Positions 50,540 through 61,369 of a stretch of 64,000 nt of DNA are shown here, in pieces (within the stretch, counting starts at the first letter, position 1; every line of letters begins with the position of its first letter). The DNA lies in the NCBI GenBank assembly GCA_001936135.1, contig CP012814.1:992001-1056000 (forward strand), in the 5' to 3' direction. The notes beneath the pieces are model-generated. The model had not been told where the DNA came from, searched no databases, and saw nothing but the letters and a program-made list of their open reading frames with translations. Origin of the DNA: Saccharomycopsis fibuligera x Saccharomycopsis cf. fibuligera. Taxonomy: Eukaryota; Ascomycota; Saccharomycetes; Ascoideales; Saccharomycopsidaceae. The translations under genes and the position numbers were made by a program.

Positions 50540-53500
50540 CTATCTTGGAGTAATGTTGTAACGCATTCTGATACCCATAGCAGCCAATTCAGAATCAAGA
50601 TATTTCAAAACAAATGGAATACCAATAGTAGTAGTGTCTGAACCACCAATAAATTTGTTACTTTGACCATCTTCCCAAATTTCTGATTCATCAACATTTT
50701 TCAAAGAAGTATCCACATCAACCTTAGTGGCACAACGGCGACAACGAATAGATGATTTTTGACCAATTCTTGGCACTGAAGCTTGAGTATTCAATAGAGA
50801 ACCACAGCTTCTACATATTGGGGTTTGTGTATAATCGGAGCAATTCAATAATCTGTCTTGCAACAAAAATGCAGTACCGTGACCAATCAAAGCATCACGC
50901 TCCATTTCACCCACACGAATACCACCACTTCTTTTACGACCTTTAACAGGTTGCATAGTCAAACTATTAACTGGACCAGTAGAACGAACTTGGAACTTAT
51001 CATTAACCATATGACGTAATCTTTGATAGTAAACCACACCCATGTAAATATCAGCTCTGAGTTCTTCACCAGTAGCGCCAGAATACATCGGTTCATTACC
51101 GTGATAATTGTAACCGGATTTTAATAATTGTTCACCAAAATAATCTGCTGGAGTATCGTCTTCCGAGAATTGCCAAGGAGTAGAGTCTTGAGCAATACCA
51201 TGCAATGCACCAGCTTTACCAGCTAAAGACTCAACAAACATACCAATAGTCATACGTGATGGGAAAGCATGAGGATTAATAATAACGTCTGGTTGAATCC
51301 CAGTTTCACTGAATGGCATATCCACCGTTGGCCATTTTCTTGAACAAACACCCTTCTGACCGTGTCTGGAAGAATATTTATCACCAATTTGGGTATGACG
51401 ATCAATTCTATATTTGATGGTAATCATTTGCAATTCTTCAGTTCCCTTGTCATCTCCAAGCAATTTAACTTCTTCGATGTATGCAGGTTCAGAGGAATGG
51501 TAAGTCTTAACTTTAGTCTTACCAATAGTATCATCGTAAAATGCAGCAATTGGATCACCTTCTTCCACCAAGGTGCCAATTAATGGCAATCCATCAGCAT
51601 CCAATTTTTCTTTCCAGGTTTCTGGCCATTCATCTTCACCAAAACCAAAATGTTGAGTAATTGGGTCGCCACGTCTTCTATTCATTGCTAAATCCACTTT
51701 TTCAACTTTGTACACAACACCATAACCAAAACCTCTTTCATCGGCAGATTTGTTGATAATCATCGCATCATCCATATCATAACCAGTATATGAAATAACT
51801 GCCACCACTGCATTAGTACCGTTAGGGAAATTATCCATTCCATATTCATCGTAAAGTTTAGCTTTGACAATTGGGGTTTGACCAGTTTGCAACTTGTATA
51901 ATTTGTTATCGGATCTATGTGTTAATGCCACACCAGGAGTACCCATAGTTTGCTTACCCATTTGACATTGGTACATATTACGAGGTGATTGATTGAAATC
52001 GGAAAATGGAGTCAAGTTAGCCAACACAGACAAAATATTAGTTGGAGAGAATTCAACATGAGTATGGATATTAGACTCAATTTCTGAAGGTCTAACAGCA
52101 ACATTCATGTAGACTTGTTCAAACGGACCGACCATATCCTCTTTAGCCAATGGCAAATACTTCACTGGTCTAGTCATTCTAGCTCTACCACCGAACAAAA
52201 ATAAACCTGGATATTGACCTTTAGTGGATGGTGGTACGTAACCAATTTCCAAATCAAGTGGTAAACCATGGGTGCCTTCAACTTTCCAGTATCTCAAGGT
52301 ATCAGCAACAATTTTGGCTTGCTTGTGGGTACACCAACCAACAATTTTACCATCAAGTTGCACGCAACATACACTTGGACCGGCAGCAAAACCGTATTTT
52401 GGAGTAATACCCAACAAACTCAAAGCTTCAGGAACTTTAGAGACATCAGAGTCTTCAGTAGTGACTTTACATTTATGAGCCAAATGGTTCAACAAACCAC
52501 AAGGAGACCCATCGGGAGTATGCACAGGACATAAGAAACCCCAAGATTCAGGCAACAATTTACGCACTGTAGTAGTTTTCAATTGAGCAAAAAAGGAACC
52601 TCTATGCACCATTCTGAATTGAGACAAGAATCGGTAGAAATTAATTTTATCAGCAACAACAGTATAACCGGAAACTTGTTGTAAATCTAAACCGGATTGA
52701 GACACCAAATTACCAGTAGAAAGGAAATATTGCAATTTGGTACCAATATTTTCGTTTATCTTCAAGAAGAGTCTCATCATGTATTTTTTGTCAAAAAAGT
52801 TTATTGCTGTACCTCTGTCAATATCCGTGCTTATTTGTTGCACAATACTAGCCAAATATTCTTCCATTTTTTCTTTCAAAATCATTCCGTATAAGAATCC
52901 ACCGAGTAAAATTTCTTGATGTTGAGAACTATCTGGATTATCAGCACAACAGTTACCACCAACTAAAGTGTATAATTTTCTAATCATAAAAAGCAACATT
53001 CTGAATTTATCTTCGCTTTTTGGCAAATGTACCAAAACAATTTTTCTCAAGACTTCTTTACCCACTTCAATATCAGAGTAATCATCTTGTAAGCCAAATA
53101 CAACTCTGAATTTGTCACCGAGGTAGGCCAAAGTTTCTTGTTGAGAATGCAAGCCATATGATTTGTAAGATCTCAACAACAATTCCAAACGATCAGTCAA
53201 GAAAGAATCAGAAGTGTCAGAACCAACAATACCATCAAAGATTTCACGATCGTTAGTCTCTACCAAAGCTTTCAAGATCATCATAACTGGAACTAAATAT
53301 TCGTTTTTTCTCCAAGAAAATCTGAAGGTCAAATTACCATTTTTCAAGTAATGCAACACATTTGTTTGGGAAGTTTGATCTGGTCTAACACTTCTTATCT
53401 GAATACCGTATTTAGTGTAAGCATGTCCTCTATTTTCAAAAGAAGGTCTGGTAATGGCCATTGGATGATTTCTTCTTTGAACAATCAACATTCTGATTAA

Positions 53501-54043
53501 TTTTTCCAAACCATTTACAACAAAATAGCCACCTAATTCATCAGATTCTTCTCTAGCCTTGACCATTTCTTCTGGAGACAAGTTTTCAAGATGACATCTA
53601 TTGGTCTTCAACATGATTGGAAGTTGACCAGCTTCACGCACTTCGGATACTTCAGGTCCATCATTGACTGACCAGCAGACTTTCAACATTAATCTCCCCT
53701 TATAACTGTTCATCCTTTCTCTGCATTCAGCAGGATATGTCTTTCTATCCAATGATGTCTTGTCGAAACCGGGAACTGCAGGCTTCATCACTTGTACAGA
53801 ATCTATCCATATCTTTAACTTGTTGGCAGAACGGTGATCATTGCTATCGTATGCGGTTTTTTTACCAATATCTTTCACAGCCAAGTTCAAAAGACCGCCA
53901 TTAACACCATCGGTTAAAGCATTAAACGAGTGGATGTGGGGATGAATGGCATCCTGCAAAAGTGGATAAGAAGATTCATCTTTTGGAGGATTCTGGAAAC
54001 GCTTCGTGGTTTTCAAAGTATTGAATTTGATATCAGCTCCCAT
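50540..54043 (-). CDS. RPA135: RNA polymerase I second-largest subunit
   Basis: Beta-like subunit of Pol I, which transcribes rDNA in the nucleolus. 1167 residues from the ATG at 54043 (S. cerevisiae 1203). The frame stays open for 25 codons upstream but begins at TTG with unrelated sequence, so MGADIKFNTL is preferred. Strong identity throughout: FQNPPKDES, SHPHIHSFNALTDG-like, GGYFVVNGLEKLIRMLIVQRRNHP, GIQIRSVRPDQTSQTNVLHYL, SWGFLCPVHTPDGSPCGLLNH, SYTGYDMDDAMIINK, the GDKYSSRHGQKGV active-site segment, RVGEMERDALIGHG, and a C-terminal zinc site CRSCG...CRRC. The Pol I-specific FSDFNQSPRNMYQCQMGKQTMGTP distinguishes it from Rpb2 and Ret1. Divergent from THG1. Confidence 0.98.
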   Translation of the reverse strand: MGADIKFNTLKTTKRFQNPPKDESSYPLLQDAIHPHIHSFNALTDGVNGGLLNLAVKDIGKKTAYDSNDHRSANKLKIWIDSVQVMKPAVPGFDKTSLDRKTYPAECRERMNSYKGRLMLKVCWSVNDGPEVSEVREAGQLPIMLKTNRCHLENLSPEEMVKAREESDELGGYFVVNGLEKLIRMLIVQRRNHPMAITRPSFENRGHAYTKYGIQIRSVRPDQTSQTNVLHYLKNGNLTFRFSWRKNEYLVPVMMILKALVETNDREIFDGIVGSDTSDSFLTDRLELLLRSYKSYGLHSQQETLAYLGDKFRVVFGLQDDYSDIEVGKEVLRKIVLVHLPKSEDKFRMLLFMIRKLYTLVGGNCCADNPDSSQHQEILLGGFLYGMILKEKMEEYLASIVQQISTDIDRGTAINFFDKKYMMRLFLKINENIGTKLQYFLSTGNLVSQSGLDLQQVSGYTVVADKINFYRFLSQFRMVHRGSFFAQLKTTTVRKLLPESWGFLCPVHTPDGSPCGLLNHLAHKCKVTTEDSDVSKVPEALSLLGITPKYGFAAGPSVCCVQLDGKIVGWCTHKQAKIVADTLRYWKVEGTHGLPLDLEIGYVPPSTKGQYPGLFLFGGRARMTRPVKYLPLAKEDMVGPFEQVYMNVAVRPSEIESNIHTHVEFSPTNILSVLANLTPFSDFNQSPRNMYQCQMGKQTMGTPGVALTHRSDNKLYKLQTGQTPIVKAKLYDEYGMDNFPNGTNAVVAVISYTGYDMDDAMIINKSADERGFGYGVVYKVEKVDLAMNRRRGDPITQHFGFGEDEWPETWKEKLDADGLPLIGTLVEEGDPIAAFYDDTIGKTKVKTYHSSEPAYIEEVKLLGDDKGTEELQMITIKYRIDRHTQIGDKYSSRHGQKGVCSRKWPTVDMPFSETGIQPDVIINPHAFPSRMTIGMFVESLAGKAGALHGIAQDSTPWQFSEDDTPADYFGEQLLKSGYNYHGNEPMYSGATGEELRADIYMGVVYYQRLRHMVNDKFQVRSTGPVNSLTMQPVKGRKRSGGIRVGEMERDALIGHGTAFLLQDRLLNCSDYTQTPICRSCGSLLNTQASVPRIGQKSSIRCRRCATKVDVDTSLKNVDESEIWEDGQSNKFIGGSDTTTIGIPFVLKYLDSELAAMGIRMRYNITPR

Positions 54044-54441
54044 GATGATAGCTATATCTCTTGATTTACCTCTGCTGATATGTGTGATTATGGGGAAAGG
54101 ATCTTGAGATAATGACAATCAGAGATTGGTCTGTCTTCTGCTGTATTCTGAATATCAGCGAAGAGGGTTTGAAATTTTTTATTTTACTTCTTTTCTTTTT
54201 TCAATATTTCCTTAGTGCAAAGCTAAAAAAAAAATAAAATAAAAATAAAAAAATAAAAATTTTTTTTTCCTGCGATGCGCTGCATAAGGATGTATGCGGG
54301 TAACATAAATGGCCTGAAAATGAATGTAGGTGGGAAGTATGAAGACAATCAAGTGGATATCAACTATATGGAGGATGTATTAATGGTGATAAGTTGATCG
54401 GTAATCACTAGATAATTGAGTTACTGTGGTGCGTATTAAAA
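54044..54441. promoter_or_regulatory. RPA135/THG1 divergent promoter with RRPE/PAC-like motifs
   Basis: 398 bp between start codons. AAAAATTTTT (54255-54264, RRPE-like) is followed 8 bp later by GCGATG (54272-54277, the core of the PAC motif GCGATGAG). This pair is typical of ribosome-biogenesis promoters. The PAC match is incomplete (GCGATGCG). Confidence 0.5.
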
Positions 54442-55379
54442 ATGGCCAATTCAGCGTATGTTCTTCGTTAGTATATACTTTTTCTGTTATACCAATACTC
54501 CTAACATAGTCAACTAACCACCGTTGCAGATTCGAAGTGGTGAAACAGTTCGAAAGAGAAAACTACCTATTGCAAGACACCTACATCATTATCAGAATTG
54601 ATGGCAGAGGATTTCACAGATTTAGCAAATATTACAATTTTCGCAAACCAAATGATGAAAGAGCGTTACAGCTAATGAACAAAGCCGCCAAATCGGTAAT
54701 GGAGATTTTACCAGATACCGTGCTAGCCTATGGAGATTCTGACGAGTACTCATTTTTACTAAGAAAGGAATGCGAACTTTTTGAGCGAAGAGAGTCAAAA
54801 TTAGTGTCTACTTTTGTTAGCTCATTTACCAGTTTTTACACTTTCTTTTGGGATGAATATTTTCCTGATCAAAAACTAAACATTACTGATGGCTTGCCGA
54901 CATTTGATGGCAGAGCAGTGCTATATCCAAACATCAAACGTATCAGACAATACTTCAGTTGGAGACAAGTGGATTGTCATATAAATAATTTGTACAATAC
55001 ATCGTTTTGGACGTTGGTGCTTAGAGGCAACCTCACCCCTCAAGAAGCTGAAAACAGGTTACTTGGCACGCTAGCTAAGGACAAGAATGAGATTTTGTTT
55101 TCCGAATTTGGTATTAATTACAATAATGAGCCGGAAATATACAAGAAGGGATCAGTGATAGTGAGGGAAGAAGATCAAGAAACTATCAGTGGCATGAATG
55201 TATTGAGTTTGCAAGAGCAAAAAGAATCAGCCAATACAAATACTGTCGATGAGCCGTTGTCAGATAGACAAAAGCAGCGACGTGATAAAAAGAGAAGAAA
55301 AATGAAGGTTGAAGTTCATCATGTTGATATTATTAAAGACGAATTTTGGCAGAAAAGACCGTGGATATTCCAGGAATAG
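54442..55379 (+). CDS. THG1: tRNA-His guanylyltransferase, two exons
   Basis: Adds the essential G at position -1 of tRNA-His by 3'-5' nucleotide addition. The open frame lacks an ATG. Exon 1 is 54442-54455 (ATGGCC...GC), the intron 54456-54529 (74 nt) begins GTATGT, has AACTAAC at 54512-54518 and ends GCAG, and exon 2 is 54530-55379. Splicing yields MANSAFEVVKQFE, matching S. cerevisiae MANSKFGYVRQFE as I recall it. 287 residues against 237. Catalytic metal motifs are RIDGRGFHRFSK and GDSDEYSF; WRQVDCHINNLYNT and ILFSEFGINYNNEPE are family signatures. A ~50-residue extension has a basic QKQRRDKKRRKMK run that could be an NLS, then a DEFW-KRPW end. Confidence 0.95.
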
Positions 55380-56027
55380 TCTTTGATGTTGAGTTAGATA
55401 TAGAAGTTCATTGAAGTTTTTTTTTTTTTTTTTGAAAATTGCGGTCTATACAGCATTTTTTAGCCTTTGTCCTTTGAGATCGCTTCTGTATGAAAATAAT
55501 TACTTTCAAACTAGCCCAATGTAGAAAGTAATTCAGCTAACTAAGCAATACTTGAGGAATATTTGATATTCAGTACTATATGCTATGTTACAGTCCACGC
55601 TCTATAACACTTCCAGACACCTCGCTATCCACTTACACCCTTGCACCACTAACCCACTAGCATTACCAGTATTGTGTACTGTCAACCCAATGTTCCTATG
55701 TAAATACAAAGGCTTTCACCCTTTTCATTCATACTAACCACACAGTCTATCTGTCTCAATTTTAACTATACTTACATCTGGCAAGCTTCATGTCACCATT
55801 CTAATGGCGTTGTTGGCCGCCTTTAGGTTAGCAGCCCCGGCGCGCAGACTGCTCCAGCCAACCAGATTTTGCTGATTTGAAAAACAGAACTCACAAAATA
55901 ATCAAATAATAAAAAAAATACCATCGATATATAGATAGACAAACGTCAATACAGCTACAAGGAGCAGCATAACTAACTCAAAAAGTCCTCTCATCCACTT
56001 TATACTCTCTTACAATCATAACACACG
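55380..56027. other. Intergenic between THG1 and the LYR gene
   Basis: T17 tract near 55417-55433, then an unremarkable AT-rich promoter. No gene seen. Confidence 0.5.
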
Positions 56028-56396
56028 ATGACCCTCGCTACTGCATTTGCTGAAACCACAAAGCGTTCTGCTTCCAACACCGAAATGAGACACCGCGTGC
56101 TCACTTTGTACCGTAAATTCATTAGAGATGCTCCAACTTTTGTGGAACTTTATGAATTGGATATGCCAACTTCAGCTGTCAGAACCAAGATTAGACAAGA
56201 ATTTGAAAGAAACCGTTTTGTTAGTCAATTGCCAGTACAGAACATTTTGTACATGAAGGCTCAAATGGAGTATCAAGAAACTGTGAATTTTTGGAAACAA
56301 CAAAGTCATGTTATGAAGTATTTTGAAGAAGAACAGAGTTACAATTCTGCTAAAGACAATGGATTTGTTCAAAACTTCCTTAGAGGTACTGCTTAA
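56028..56396 (+). CDS. Complex I LYR subunit (NDUFA6/NB4M type)
   Basis: 122 residues. The LYR motif is at 27-29 in LTLYRKFIRDAP, followed by ELYELDMP, RTKIRQEFERNRFV and the helical stretch NILYMKAQMEYQETVNFWKQ, as in NDUFA6/NB4M. In complex I this subunit holds acyl carrier protein at the matrix arm and is needed for activity. No obvious cleavable presequence. Its presence implies a proton-pumping NADH dehydrogenase, absent from Saccharomycetaceae. Confidence 0.92.
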   Translation: MTLATAFAETTKRSASNTEMRHRVLTLYRKFIRDAPTFVELYELDMPTSAVRTKIRQEFERNRFVSQLPVQNILYMKAQMEYQETVNFWKQQSHVMKYFEEEQSYNSAKDNGFVQNFLRGTA

Positions 56397-57451
56397 TCTT
56401 ATAAAGTGGCTTGTTTTTACTTCCTTTTTAGTCTCAGCTTCACCTTACTTTGCTATGTCTTGTCTCTTTTGTGCAGTTTGCTTTTAGATACTGCCCATTT
56501 TTGGAGGTTTGCGTGTCTTTGCCTTACTTATACAACCAAATGATATAAAAACTCAATTTTTTGAACTGATAATTACTTTAATCACCAGGTTTCATGTTTT
56601 CAGCTTTTATCCCCATATTCACATCCCCACAAATTCCTCACCATCCACTTGTCTCATTTTCTAACCTTCTCCCATTCTTTCCTAATTACTAGTACTTTAA
56701 CTAGTTTAACGCATTCATTGTTTTTTTATTCTCATTTTTATTTACTCTGTTTTTACTTCAAAACTTTTATTTTTAGCCCTCGTTTATACTTTATTATTAT
56801 AGTACTTAGTCTTTGAAAGATGCCCCTCAATAATAATAAAGCATAAAGCAGCACAATCAAACGCAATTTTTCAACTGTATACTTTGAATATCATTCTCAA
56901 GCGTAGAATTGATTTGGCAGGCCACTCAAATCTATCAATTCCCATATCTAGTCTACTTTCACATATTATACTTTCTATAGTTTACGATTGTTAAAATCTC
57001 AGCACTACTCGGTGCTATCTTGCTACTTAAACGCAAAGCAGAAAATTATTAGTACAATATGTAGACATCTATGAATGTAATAATGGCAAATGTGGCAAGA
57101 TGGCATGATTTTGTGAAGTTGTATGTAAGAGTATGGCATAGGATATAAGAATAAAGAATTGAAGCTATAATATTATAAAAAGTTAAAATTGTGCAATAGT
57201 AACAGAGGACTAAAAAAAAAAAAATTATTAAAGAAGATCAGCAGAAAAACACAAAAACAAAAACAAAAACAACTGCATAGATAAAAGAGCCAGCCAACTG
57301 AATAGAATTTAGGAAAAACAATCTGGAAAAACAAAAAATATAAGCCAAGAAAAAAAACAGGAAAGGATATGAGCGAACAGAAATAAAAAAAAAAAAAAAA
57401 AAAAGCTAAAAAAACATATGACGAGATAAAATTTGGCACTTAGAAGACAAA
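56397..57451. other. Convergent intergenic region
   Basis: 1.05 kb between two convergent genes. A-rich runs near 57211-57223 and 57386-57403. No gene seen. Confidence 0.5.
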
Positions 57452-59248
57452 TTAAACTCTGTAAAATCCATTTAAAGTCTGACTATCACCATTAATACCA
57501 TCCCCATTACCGGGTCTCAGGGCATCACTTGTGCTCAAACTTCCATAACCTCCAGCATATCCAGAAATACTACCATTTACTACTTGATCATTGATCGATG
57601 ATAATAACTTTTTACGTTCTTTATCTCCATTATTGTTACTACCACCAAGAATATTGCTTTGTCTCTGGTATGCCTCAAGTCTTCTTTTCCGCATATCATT
57701 AGAATAAATATACCCAATTTCGTCATAAATTACTGGGTAATTATCGTCACCAAATGGTTTTTTTCTAATGGCTCGAATGTAAAATTTGTTATCTTGAATG
57801 AATTCGTCTCTAGTGATTTCAATATCTGCTAAAAGTTCTTTAGTAGATTTATTATCCAATTGATAAAGTTCTCTGGTGTTTTTTTTAATAGCATTGACTT
57901 TCCTTTCAGGAGCTAACTGCGATTTAAGCTTTTTGTTAACAAGCGCAACATTCGGCTTTTTTACTGCTGCTGCCTTGGATGATTTTGTTTGCTTGGCCAG
58001 TTGCTGTGGCTGCTTTGCTTTATTTTTGGTCAGTCTTGGCGGTGCTATAGATTTACCGGTCAGACTGGTAATACTATGAGAATCAGCAAACAAAGTTCTA
58101 GCATCATCTGAACTATATAAACTGCCATAATCATCATCATATTCATCATCACTGCTGTTTGCCAGAAGTTTACCAGAAGGGCCCTTATTAAGCCAATAGG
58201 TACCCTTTTTCCCGTCTTCCAAATTATAATACCTGAGCCCCTGGTTCAATTTTTTGAGTCTAGTTTCGCTATCATAAATACTAACGCTTTGATTATTATC
58301 CACACTTTCAAATTTTTTGAAGTTATAGAGCTTGCCACCAATTTGAAAAGTGATTTTGAAATCATAGATCAAATCAGCATAACCAAATACATCGATAATT
58401 GCATGTTTTAAAGAAAGTCTAGCCGAGTTTCCCAAGTACCGCACAGTATACTCTTTGAAATTGAATGAGCACCAATGGCCTATTGAAAAACCTACCAACT
58501 CAAAGCAAAGCAATGCGTTTTGAATTTGAAAAGATGATTCATTCAAGTAGTTGAAATAATTCAAAATAGCCAAAATTATCCCTTGCCAATAACTAGCAAA
58601 AATAATCAATTTGACACATAAAAATTTACCCCATGGATTGAATTTGTGTAAATCACCATATAAGCATTTCCAAAAGAGGGCCAAGTTATAAAGTGACATA
58701 CTAACACTAATGTTGTAAATTAAATTGATCCAGAACCCAAAAGACAATAAGAAATTTTTGCTATCATTTCCCTCAGTTGTTCCTTCAATAATATCATTAA
58801 CGGCAAACAAGAGACACAAAAGCGGTTTGAGCCAAACATACTGTAATATTGATCTTTTAATCAGCAAAAAGCTTTCTGGATCACTAATATCTATTCTTTT
58901 GCCCAAAATATTCATAGGAAATGGTTGCACTACCGGAGCTCTTCCACTCGCCATAACAATAATGTTTCTTTCTCCACCAAGTAAATCAGTTAAGAGACAG
59001 TAAAACATGTATAGCACAAAAGCTTCGTAAATTTCTTTTATAGGCTCCACTAAGCCCGAGACAAGTCTTGAGCATACAAGGTTCATGTAACATATTGTCG
59101 AATATATGGGGATGATTAGCAAGATGCGCACCACGAGTCGCTGCTGGAGTGGTTTTCTGTAATTTAAAAGGTGGAGAAAAATACACAGCACAGATATGGA
59201 TATCGATATGAGAGTGGTAAGTAAGCAGAGCTTGAGTAGTATTGACAT
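57452..59248 (-). CDS. HFL1: Hfl1/TMEM184 (DUF300) membrane protein
   Basis: 598 residues: an N-terminal ~310-residue block with about seven membrane segments, then a long hydrophilic tail. Family signatures: NYRKPLQQR-VVRILLIIPIYS, YEAFVLYMFYCLLTDLLGGE (YxF-F...L-GGER), PFP, LKRSILQYV-LKPL and the later GFSIGHWCSF. This is the organic solute transporter-alpha/TMEM184 superfamily. The S. cerevisiae member Hfl1 is vacuolar and binds Atg8 through its tail. The tail here has an Asp/Ser patch (about 365-385), Lys-rich stretches and DEIGYIYSNDMRKRRLEAYQ near 520. The ATG at 59248 directly precedes the first hydrophobic segment. Confidence 0.9.
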   Translation of the reverse strand: MSILLKLCLLTTLISISISVLCIFLHLLNYRKPLQQRLVVRILLIIPIYSTICYMNLVCSRLVSGLVEPIKEIYEAFVLYMFYCLLTDLLGGERNIIVMASGRAPVVQPFPMNILGKRIDISDPESFLLIKRSILQYVWLKPLLCLLFAVNDIIEGTTEGNDSKNFLLSFGFWINLIYNISVSMSLYNLALFWKCLYGDLHKFNPWGKFLCVKLIIFASYWQGIILAILNYFNYLNESSFQIQNALLCFELVGFSIGHWCSFNFKEYTVRYLGNSARLSLKHAIIDVFGYADLIYDFKITFQIGGKLYNFKKFESVDNNQSVSIYDSETRLKKLNQGLRYYNLEDGKKGTYWLNKGPSGKLLANSSDDEYDDDYGSLYSSDDARTLFADSHSITSLTGKSIAPPRLTKNKAKQPQQLAKQTKSSKAAAVKKPNVALVNKKLKSQLAPERKVNAIKKNTRELYQLDNKSTKELLADIEITRDEFIQDNKFYIRAIRKKPFGDDNYPVIYDEIGYIYSNDMRKRRLEAYQRQSNILGGSNNNGDKERKKLLSSINDQVVNGSISGYAGGYGSLSTSDALRPGNGDGINGDSQTLNGFYRV

Positions 59249-61369
59249 TATGAATATTTTCTTTTTTTTTTTTTGACTAGGTTGAATGTGAGGTGGAATA
59301 AGACTGTTACAAATTATCGCTTGGGCTGCTTTGAATAACAGTACCGGTAAAATTTAAAGATTCTTAGCCAATTGGTTTTTAAAACACTTGAAAATTGGTT
59401 TTGCAATAAAAAAAAACTAATAATGCTTCGATATTTGAGCTTACTGGCCAATATTTAATGTCCAACTCTCTGATAGGAGATAGGATGCCCTTGCTAGTGC
59501 TTCCTATTTAGTTATCAAGAACAATGATACAGTGAGGTGAAGGAGAATTTTACTGTTTTAAAAACTCATTAGATATATTTTTTTGCTGAATAAAGGTAGT
59601 TAGTGGTTATGTTAGTGTGTTTTGTGGATAGCGCTGCTTTGTTGCTCTGTATCCATGGATGCAATGGCCCAACCATATGGCATCTTTATCAATTTTGTTT
59701 TATTCTGTTTCCACAAATATTTTTGTTTTTCCCTTTGAAATCATCGCAGCCGCATGTGATCGGCGCAGTAGCCAACTGTGGATACCCACTGTCATGGACA
59801 CCAGTCCTTACTATGGGCTAGCACAATACACAGTAAGTTACCTCAAATATCATCCCTAAAATTGTAATCTCTCTATCTAAAGCATTTATTACTGACATCA
59901 CACATTATCAACCTTGGTTTTTCACGCAAGAAATGAGGCGTACTCGACACGAAGTATATATTTGCATCCACAAAAGGAAACAAGAATCTGGAATAAGGAA
60001 TCACCTAAAAGCCATATAGATCCGGTATTGTCAAGCAAAACAGAACATAAACCTGTTGCAAAAACAGTTCTTAAAACTGGAGCCGCCTTGCACAAGAATG
60101 CGTCCTGTCCTCAGTGGTAGTGGTTTAAAGTTCTCCAAAGTGACCGATCACCCAGGGTATCAGGACTCTCGGTAAGAAGCTTTTTAGCTTCAGTGCCTAG
60201 AAGATTACATAACAGTCTGGAATAAGAGATAATATGCGCTTTTCTTCGATTTTCATACAACGAACCTTGATCTATGTATCAATCAACATTGTATCTGTTA
60301 AACGACATAGCCACACCATTGCTGAGATACCATGGCTATAACCTTATGAAGGCTCTTCCTAAAAAGCCAGTCATGTGATATCCCTCTATAGATATTTTTT
60401 AGAATAATATATGCATGACCAGTCAGTGGTAAAAAGTTTAAAGATAAGTACTGTTATACCTTTATAAATGCAACACCTTAAATGCTGCAGCAAGATCCGT
60501 AGTCTAGTACGCGGCATGCAGCACTGTCCAACATCAGAAACAAATCCAAAACACCCTTCAACTCAGATCCATACAATACTTCCCAAAAAACGTCTCATAT
60601 ACACCCATGGTTCCAAGAGTCTCCTCAAATCCTAATTCAGGTAATTTTAAGGAAATCTCACCAGTTCACAAACAAAGCAACAGGCATACTACGCATTGTG
60701 CCCATCTTACTTCCACTTGACAGGTCAGATTTGATTTCTTTCTTTTCCTATATCTCTCTCATTCGCCTTATTTGCGGTTGCTATTGTTTGCCCCATTGTC
60801 GTTATTGTCGTACTTGAAAGAACCTAGTGCGAAATTACCGAAGATGATGAGTATTACTGGTCTAGGCATCAACAAGTTGCGTAAACAATAAGCCCCGTGA
60901 TGAGGTAGAGCACAATTATGAAGCTATTCGGAAGAACTATGGAATTAGGGTATTTTATTTCGGTATTCAGGGCTTTTATACCTTATTATGTAGATAGTTA
61001 TTTTGTTTATATATTGGTCTAGTAAGCCACCTCAAGAATAGCTGGGGAAAATTTTTAAGTGTTGATATTTTGTCTCTTTTGATTGGTATTGAACTCCTTT
61101 CTTCACTGTCACTCGTTTGCTTTAAGTTCTCTCAACTCACTCACCTAGTCACTCCTTTGAAAACCAAACACCAAAATTTCGGCAGATTATTCTAGTATAA
61201 AAGATTTAAACACTTTAGCTAGTATCTAAAGCAATTAATAATCAATACGACCAATCGTTTAATACTCTTTTGGGACTCATCAAACTTACAAAAATAGTAA
61301 AGCTTTACTTTTTTTTTTTTTTTGAACAAAAAAAAATCAAAAAAAAGGGAGAGTAAATATAATTTGAAA
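59249..61369. other. 2.1-kb gene-free region upstream of the SUN gene
   Basis: No supported gene. Frames of 60-72 codons at 59603-59859 and 59914-60120 match no family I know. Base composition is ordinary and no dominant repeat was seen. The part next to 61370 is the SUN promoter, with T18 near 61307-61324. Possibly a decayed gene or an unrecognised ncRNA. Confidence 0.4.

Noticed and set aside
54044-54118. N-terminal extension of RPA135 by 25 codons
   Set aside because: It begins at TTG, shows no family similarity, and an ATG at 54043 is well placed.
60844-60904. ATGATGA and GTGATGA resembling C and C' boxes of a snoRNA
   Set aside because: No CTGA D or D' boxes at proper distance and no terminal stem.
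61322-61369. Upstream extension of the SUN protein
   Set aside because: Starts at TTG with a Lys-rich stretch that would spoil the signal peptide; the ATG at 61370 starts a good one.
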